Source of the DNA: Bacteriovoracaceae bacterium
GTDB lineage: Bacteria > Bdellovibrionota > Bacteriovoracia > Bacteriovoracales > Bacteriovoracaceae
Direction: 5' to 3'
DNA: 64,000 nt
Assembly: GCA_947441615.1 (NCBI GenBank)
Contig: CANEUH010000004.1
Location: forward strand, 62,001 to 126,000
Position 1 is the stretch's first letter. The number at the start of each line of letters is the position of its first letter. This document shows positions 59,389 to 64,000 of the stretch, in pieces. A program made the translations under genes and the position numbers. The notes under the pieces are model-generated. The model was given only the letters and a program-made list of their open reading frames with translations. It did no database searches and was not told the DNA's origin.

Positions 59389-59827
59389 ATTTCGCTTTAT
59401 CTAAACCTAGTTCTTTAAAAGCTCTCTTCAATTGCTCTTCATCAGACTCATTGGCCCTCTTTGTAACCTCTTTCCGACTTAAGACCGGAAATACTTTTAC
59501 AAAATTATCCTGAACCTGGCCCTTAGCTCCTATAAAAAAAACTTGAGCAACAATATACCCAACCTTCAAGTCTGATTTAGTTACTTTATATTCGAGAGTA
59601 ACTTCATTCATTTTCTTATTGGGAGACTCACTTGCTCCCAACTTACCATGTACAAGGTCACCCTTTTTTGAGTGGACTACCAGTTTAACTTTTTGATCAA
59701 GGAACAGGTGATCAACTTGTTTTACGAGTTGACCATCGACATAGATTTTAGATTCTGCAGCATGAGTTGTAGCAGAAACGAAGAGAAGTATTAAAAGTGA
59801 AAACAGTTGGATGAGTTGTTTTTTCAT
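59366..59827 (-). CDS. Small secreted protein (153 aa, unknown)
   Basis: MKKQLIQLFSLLILLFVSATTHAA is a clear signal peptide. The mature part is beta-rich with alternating strands (KIYVDGQLVKQVDHLFLDQKVKLVVHSKKGDLVHGKLGAS, NEVTLEYKVTKSDLKVGYIVAQVFFIGAKGQV), like an immunoglobulin-type or periplasmic chaperone-like fold. It ends in a helix with one Cys (ELGLDKAKCDSLFEN). It overlaps the next cysteine-rich secreted protein gene by 23 bp. No function can be assigned. Confidence 0.6.
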   Translation of the reverse strand: MKKQLIQLFSLLILLFVSATTHAAESKIYVDGQLVKQVDHLFLDQKVKLVVHSKKGDLVHGKLGASESPNKKMNEVTLEYKVTKSDLKVGYIVAQVFFIGAKGQVQDNFVKVFPVLSRKEVTKRANESDEEQLKRAFKELGLDKAKCDSLFEN

Positions 59828-59863
59828 AAAGTCCTTTTCGGATATACAAAAAAAAACTTAATT

Positions 59864-62497
59864 CTATTTTAGATCGTACCAGTTATTTCCTGAGCTTATC
59901 TCAACTTTAAGAACAGTGGTTAAAGTTACTGCTCCTTCCATCTGTTCCCGAACTAATTGCTTCATTTGATCGATTTCTCCAGGGAAAACATCAAAAATGA
60001 GTTCATCATGAACCTGAAGAACCATTTTGGATTGAAAATTAAGTTCCTTGAGTTTTCTTTGAATATTTATCATCGCAAGCTTAATAATATCAGCAGCAGT
60101 TCCTTGAATGGGACTGTTAATCGCCACTCGCTCGGCCATCGCCTTCACTTGGCGGTTTGTTGATTTGATGTCGGGAAGAAATCTTTTTCTACCAAAAAGA
60201 GTGATCGCGTAACCAGTGTCTTCTGCTGTTTCTTTTAAACTATCGAGATAACTTTTAACTGAATAAAATTTATGAAAATAATTTGTAATGTACTTTTTCG
60301 CCTCGCCTTGTGAAATATGCAGGGCCTGAGAGAGGCCAAAGCTCGTTTGGCCATACATGAGTCCAAAGTTAATTGCCTTCGCACTGTTTCTCATTTCTTT
60401 AGTCACTTGATCCAAGGGCACATCAAAGATTTCTGCTGCTGTTTGCTTATGAATATCTCTATCGTGCTTAAAGGCATCAAGCATATTTTTATCTTGAGAG
60501 AAGTGGGCCAATAGCCTTAATTCAACCTGCGAATAGTCGGCGGATAATAAGACTCGACCAGCTGAAGGGACAAAACCACGACGCAATTTTCTACCGTTCT
60601 CAGTTCTTACTGGAATATTTTGAAGGTTGGGATTATCAGATGAAAGCCTACCTGTTGCTGCATTAGATGGTTGATAGTGGGTGTGAATTTTTTTGGTGTT
60701 TGGGTTCACCATCGTTGGAAGTGCTTTCACGTAAGTTGAAAGCAGTTTCTCAATCTCTCGGTACTTCAGAAGAAGCTCCGGAATGGGGCTTAATTTCATC
60801 GCCGCTAGTTCTGAAAGGACTTCCGCGTCCGTAGAATAACCGGTTTTGGTTTTTCTTATGACAGGCAGCTGAAGCTTCTCAAAAAGAAGCTCACCTACCT
60901 GCTTCGGTGACCTGAGGTTAATTTTATCACCTGAAACTTTTAAAACCTCTGATTCAATGTCTTCAATTTGCTTAGAGAACTCAACTTCAAGCTCTTTATA
61001 GAAAGGAATATTAAGATGAATTCCTTCAAGCTCCATGGCCGCGAGGACTTTAATCAGTGGAATATCTAATTCTACATAGGGCCTTTCAACATCTACTTCT
61101 TTTAGTTTTTCCTGAAGAATCGAACGAAGTTTTAAAATAGCTTCGGCTTTTTCACCAAGTGTCTTAATTTCTTCATCTGATTGCTGTCCAAATAAATCCG
61201 TCTGACCTTGGGGTGTTGATGCAAGCTTATAACCCAGAAATTCTTCCATGATTGTCTCTAAGTCGTGTCGATATTCAGGATTTAAAATAAAATGCGCCTG
61301 AGCAAGATCAAAATAACGAAACTCAGGATTCACTCCCGCCAACATGCAAAGTTGTAACAGGGGCTTTGATTGATAACATACAAAAGTTATTCCTGAGATG
61401 TTTAAGATCTCGGCAAAAGATTTTGCATTATCCTGGTTTAAATGGATGAGTCCTATTGATTTTTCGGTGGCAACGAGCGCCGATTTCCAAATTTGATGTT
61501 GATTCATTTCGTCATCAGTCACAGATACAACTGAGGCAAACTTATGTCCTGAAATTTCTTGTTTAAATTCATCGACAGTCCAGGAACTAACTTTTTTACT
61601 ATCAACTTTTTCGACCTGTCGTGGAATAGATTTTACATCATTAACTTTGAATTCCTGAAGTTTTGTTAACCAAGAACGAAATCCAACTCTATTAAGAAAA
61701 GCTTCGACTTCAGGAGTGAGTTTTAATTTGTATGCAGAATCAGTCGATGACATTTTCAAATCAAGGTCGCATACTATTTTCACTAACTCTCGAGAGAGAA
61801 GCGCCATATCTTTATGATTAGCAAGAGCAGTCTGACTTCGCTTATTCTTGATGGAATCTACATTTTTGAGAATATTTTCAAGATCTCCAAACTCCTCAAT
61901 AAGATTTTGAGCACCTTTGGGCCCGATACCGTCAACGCCCGGTATATTGTCTGAGGAATCTCCAATGAGGGAGAGGTAATCCATAATCTGTTCTGGATAC
62001 ACACCCATTTTATCTTTAACATCTTCTCTTAGGTAAATTTTTTCCTTCATGGTATCGAGCATTTTTATTGGCCCATCCACAAACTGCATGAGGTCTTTAT
62101 CACCGGAGGCAATAAGAATTTCATCAAAGTCATTTTTCCATTGAGTTGCAGCAGAGCCAATAATGTCGTCCGCTTCGTATCGAGGGGCCTTAATTTCTGG
62201 TAGCCCAAGTACTTTAACTAACTCATCTACAATCGCAAATTGGGGGATGAGCTCATCTGGTGGTTCTGACCGATGGGCCTTGTAGTCGGAGTAAATCTCT
62301 TTACGAAAAGATCCCTCTTTGGTGTCTCGAGCGACCAAAATATGAGTGGGTTGATACTTTTGAATCATATTATGGAGCATTGATAAGACTCCATAGACTG
62401 CATTCACCGGTGTACCTTCTGGAGTATGAAGTGGTCGAATGGCAAAGAATGCACGGAAAATGAAATTAGAAATATCAATAATGATCAATTTTTTCAT
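59864..62497 (-). CDS. polA: DNA polymerase I
   Basis: The product is 877 residues. The N-terminal 5'-3' exonuclease runs from MKKLIIIDISNFIFRAFFA to about residue 290, with acidic sites such as YEADDIIGS and LIGDSSDNIPGVDGIGPKGA. The middle domain (about 300-490) lacks the 3'-5' exonuclease residues: at the motif I place it reads FASVVSVTDDE instead of DXE, so proofreading is probably lost. The polymerase domain is intact, with motif A DYSQVELRLLAHFS, motif B KAINFGLMYG and motif C LQVHDELIFDV. It acts in Okazaki-fragment processing and repair. Confidence 0.96.
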   Translation of the reverse strand: MKKLIIIDISNFIFRAFFAIRPLHTPEGTPVNAVYGVLSMLHNMIQKYQPTHILVARDTKEGSFRKEIYSDYKAHRSEPPDELIPQFAIVDELVKVLGLPEIKAPRYEADDIIGSAATQWKNDFDEILIASGDKDLMQFVDGPIKMLDTMKEKIYLREDVKDKMGVYPEQIMDYLSLIGDSSDNIPGVDGIGPKGAQNLIEEFGDLENILKNVDSIKNKRSQTALANHKDMALLSRELVKIVCDLDLKMSSTDSAYKLKLTPEVEAFLNRVGFRSWLTKLQEFKVNDVKSIPRQVEKVDSKKVSSWTVDEFKQEISGHKFASVVSVTDDEMNQHQIWKSALVATEKSIGLIHLNQDNAKSFAEILNISGITFVCYQSKPLLQLCMLAGVNPEFRYFDLAQAHFILNPEYRHDLETIMEEFLGYKLASTPQGQTDLFGQQSDEEIKTLGEKAEAILKLRSILQEKLKEVDVERPYVELDIPLIKVLAAMELEGIHLNIPFYKELEVEFSKQIEDIESEVLKVSGDKINLRSPKQVGELLFEKLQLPVIRKTKTGYSTDAEVLSELAAMKLSPIPELLLKYREIEKLLSTYVKALPTMVNPNTKKIHTHYQPSNAATGRLSSDNPNLQNIPVRTENGRKLRRGFVPSAGRVLLSADYSQVELRLLAHFSQDKNMLDAFKHDRDIHKQTAAEIFDVPLDQVTKEMRNSAKAINFGLMYGQTSFGLSQALHISQGEAKKYITNYFHKFYSVKSYLDSLKETAEDTGYAITLFGRKRFLPDIKSTNRQVKAMAERVAINSPIQGTAADIIKLAMINIQRKLKELNFQSKMVLQVHDELIFDVFPGEIDQMKQLVREQMEGAVTLTTVLKVEISSGNNWYDLK

Positions 62498-62503
62498 GAG
62501 GGC

Positions 62504-63004
62504 CTACTGAAGTGGAACAGGAGGGGTATCAAACCATGAACCTTTTGATTTACGCAAATCTAATCTAGTACCATCATTCGCAATAACTGTTGTATCGGCC
62601 ATAATGTCGCCCAATCTGTGCGCAGTATCACCACGAAAGAGGAAATAAACTTCCATCGCCGCAAGTGGTAAAGCAAAAATACCTGCAATAAACCATCCCC
62701 AAAACGGAAAAATCAAAAATCCAAGTGGTAGTGTAAAAGGAAGATTTCTAATAAACGATTGCCAAGCAGAACAAGGAGTTCCATCAATTAAAGAAACGAC
62801 TCCAAAACCCATAAAGCGCTTCCCAATAGATTGTCCGTCATAGAGAGAGTCAGAGACACAAAGATAGATCACTCCGAGTATGAGTCCCATCGGATAATAA
62901 AAGATCGCCCCCAGTGTAACCAGGCCGATATCGATACTTTTAGCTATTAGTCGAGACCTTCTTGCCCTATAAATGGGCCCGGTTAGGAGCAACTTTCTAT
63001 TCAT
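62504..63004 (-). CDS. RDD-family membrane protein
   Basis: From MNRKLLLTGPIYRARRSRLIAKSIDIG the product is about 166 residues; an ATG 6 codons upstream is also possible. It has the RDD signature (RSRLIAKSIDIGLVTL with Arg and Asp residues at the start of the first helix), four helices and DGQSIGKRFMGFGVVSL before the second pair. The C-terminus is soluble (RLGDIMADTTVIANDGTRLDL). The family occurs as small inner-membrane proteins, some acting as sodium-proton antiporters. The role here is unknown. It ends 6 bp before the polA start. Confidence 0.85.
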   Translation of the reverse strand: MNRKLLLTGPIYRARRSRLIAKSIDIGLVTLGAIFYYPMGLILGVIYLCVSDSLYDGQSIGKRFMGFGVVSLIDGTPCSAWQSFIRNLPFTLPLGFLIFPFWGWFIAGIFALPLAAMEVYFLFRGDTAHRLGDIMADTTVIANDGTRLDLRKSKGSWFDTPPVPLQ

Positions 63005-63153
63005 CGAAGATATTGTAGCCAAAAAATCGCAGCTTGAACGTAATTTCGTTTATTTCCGACAATGCTCGTCGGTTGTTGACTTCTATCCACTTGTCCGACG
63101 ATTATCAATAAGTTAAAGTAAAGCGTTCCGAGCACAGCGCATAAGGAGATTCT

Positions 63154-63480
63154 ATGGCAAATTTAACAAGTGTAACTTCTTCAAACTTTGAACAAGAAGT
63201 TATCAAATCAGACAAACCAGTTCTTGTAGACTTTTGGGCCGAGTGGTGTGGACCTTGTAAGGCACTTTCTCCAGTCCTCGATGAGATAGCTTCTGAAATG
63301 AGCGGAAAAGCGAACATCGTAAAAGTTAACGTTGATCAAGCTTCAGATCTTGCTCAAAAATTTGGTATCCGTGGTATCCCTACGTTGATTTTCTTCAAAA
63401 ATGGTGAAGTAAAATCAACTCTCGTTGGTAACCAACCAAAAGCTGAAATTGTTAAGAACATCAATTCTTTAATTGGTTAA
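63154..63480 (+). CDS. trxA: Thioredoxin
   Basis: The 108-residue protein has the active site WAEWCGPCKAL (Cys32 and Cys35), Asp26 in VLVDFW, the cis-Pro in RGIPTLIFFKNGEV and a standard length. AAGGAGA precedes the ATG. It reduces disulfides in the cytoplasm. A possible promoter, TTGTCC-N17-TAAAGT, lies upstream near 63,090-63,120. A hairpin follows the stop. Confidence 0.96.
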   Translation: MANLTSVTSSNFEQEVIKSDKPVLVDFWAEWCGPCKALSPVLDEIASEMSGKANIVKVNVDQASDLAQKFGIRGIPTLIFFKNGEVKSTLVGNQPKAEIVKNINSLIG

Positions 63481-63489
63481 TCGAAGGAA

Positions 63490-63511
63490 CGGGCAGATTT
63501 TATTCTGCCCG
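63490..63511 (+). terminator. Hairpin after trxA
   Basis: CGGGCAGA and TCTGCCCG pair around a 6-nt loop between trxA and gmhA. The T-run is weak, so it may be an attenuator more than a full terminator. Confidence 0.55.
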
Positions 63512-63522
63512 TGAATTTTACT

Positions 63523-64000
63523 ATGAGTTTTATCCGTTCATCTCTTCTCGAAGCACAGACAACACTAAATAAATTTATTGAGAATGAGGAAAATGTTCAA
63601 AAAATTGAACAGGCCATTTCTATTTTTGTAGATTCATTTAAAAACAAAGGTCGTGTTTTTAGTTGTGGAAATGGTGGCTCGATGTGTGACTCCCTTCATT
63701 TTGCTGAGGAATTAACGGGCCGCTACCGTAAGGATCGCGCTCCTTTACCTGCAACTGGTATTTCTGAAGCTGGACACATCACATGTATTGCCAATGATTT
63801 TGGGTTTGACCATATTTTCTCTCGCTTTATCGAAGCATGGGGCCAGAAAGGCGACACGCTTCTAGCGATTTCTACTTCTGGAAACTCGGCCAATGTCATC
63901 AAAGCAGTGGAAGTTGCCAAGTCAAAGGGTATGAAAGTCGTTGGTCTTCTAGGCAAAGATGGTGGGAAACTAAAATCCATGGTTGATGTCCCCCTTATTA
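63523..64000 (+). CDS. gmhA: Sedoheptulose-7-phosphate isomerase GmhA, 5' part (cut by window edge)
   Basis: The frame runs from the ATG at 63523 through the window end, about 159 residues. It carries the SIS-domain pattern GRVFSCGNGGSMCDSLHFAEELTGRYRKDR, with the GmhA zinc and catalytic region at HFAEELTGR, then LLAISTSGNSANVIKAVEVAKSKGMKVVGLLGKDGG. The enzyme makes D-glycero-D-manno-heptose 7-phosphate for the LPS core. The C-terminal 30 or so residues lie beyond the window. Confidence 0.93.
   Translation, partial: MSFIRSSLLEAQTTLNKFIENEENVQKIEQAISIFVDSFKNKGRVFSCGNGGSMCDSLHFAEELTGRYRKDRAPLPATGISEAGHITCIANDFGFDHIFSRFIEAWGQKGDTLLAISTSGNSANVIKAVEVAKSKGMKVVGLLGKDGGKLKSMVDVPLI

Overview
The window looks like chromosome of a low-GC Gram-negative bacterium with a deltaproteobacterial or Bdellovibrionota-like gene repertoire, probably of the Bacteriovorax/Peredibacter kind. 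This is inferred from content, not from a marker gene. The supporting signs are many small secreted proteins of unknown function, abundant exported peptidases (two trypsin-like, M14, matrixin, M48, HtrA), FkbM and polysaccharide genes, a sigma54 activator beside a sigma54 promoter, a FliA-type promoter, and dense packing with overlapping gene ends. No rRNA, tRNA, CRISPR array or transposase gene was seen.

Positions 1-14,500 form an accessory region. It starts with the 5' part of a polysaccharide-priming glycosyltransferase gene (minus strand). Next comes a duplicated module consisting of a structured non-coding RNA of about 210 nt, two tandem paralogous 70-residue proteins, and a SAM-dependent methyltransferase. 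Copy 1 (about 1,000-2,364) has a methyltransferase cut short by a palindromic repeat. Copy 2 (about 3,300-5,521) has lost its second small protein and carries a HigBA-like toxin-antitoxin pair in front of an intact methyltransferase. Four toxin-antitoxin systems lie in this region: HigBA-like, two paralogous RelE/HTH pairs, and a HepT/MntA pair whose antitoxin is fused to a lytic transglycosylase domain. Two families of short REP-like palindromes (GTCGAAAAGGTA arms, and a GGTGCCAGGT core) are scattered between about 0.9 and 14.5 kb, and I did not see them in the other 49 kb.

Positions 14,500-38,500 are mostly housekeeping and envelope genes: nucleotide-sugar epimerase, cysteine synthase, phosphoethanolamine-transferase-like protein, TrmO, two serine proteases, a SulP transporter with carbonic anhydrase, ApaG-MsrB, MetH-MetF (methionine and folate cycle), PhoX with a 2Fe-2S protein, M14 carboxypeptidase, MgtE, ManC, an LmbE-like deacetylase and NagB.

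Positions 38,642-42,207 hold an NtrC-type response regulator. A near-perfect sigma54 promoter directly follows it, in front of three genes: two small putative DNA-binding proteins and a lipoprotein with an EF-hand-like loop. This is a self-contained regulatory unit of unknown purpose.

Positions 42,200-64,000 carry phosphatidylserine decarboxylase, HtrA, an aminotransferase, a YejABE-like peptide importer without ATPase genes, an exported-looking methyltransferase, a matrixin protease, groESL with a sigma32-like promoter, a lipoprotein behind a FliA-type promoter, a 236-bp inverted-repeat element, an M48 protease, a rhodanese, polA, an RDD protein, thioredoxin and the start of gmhA. Convergent gene pairs throughout the window very often overlap at their 3' ends.
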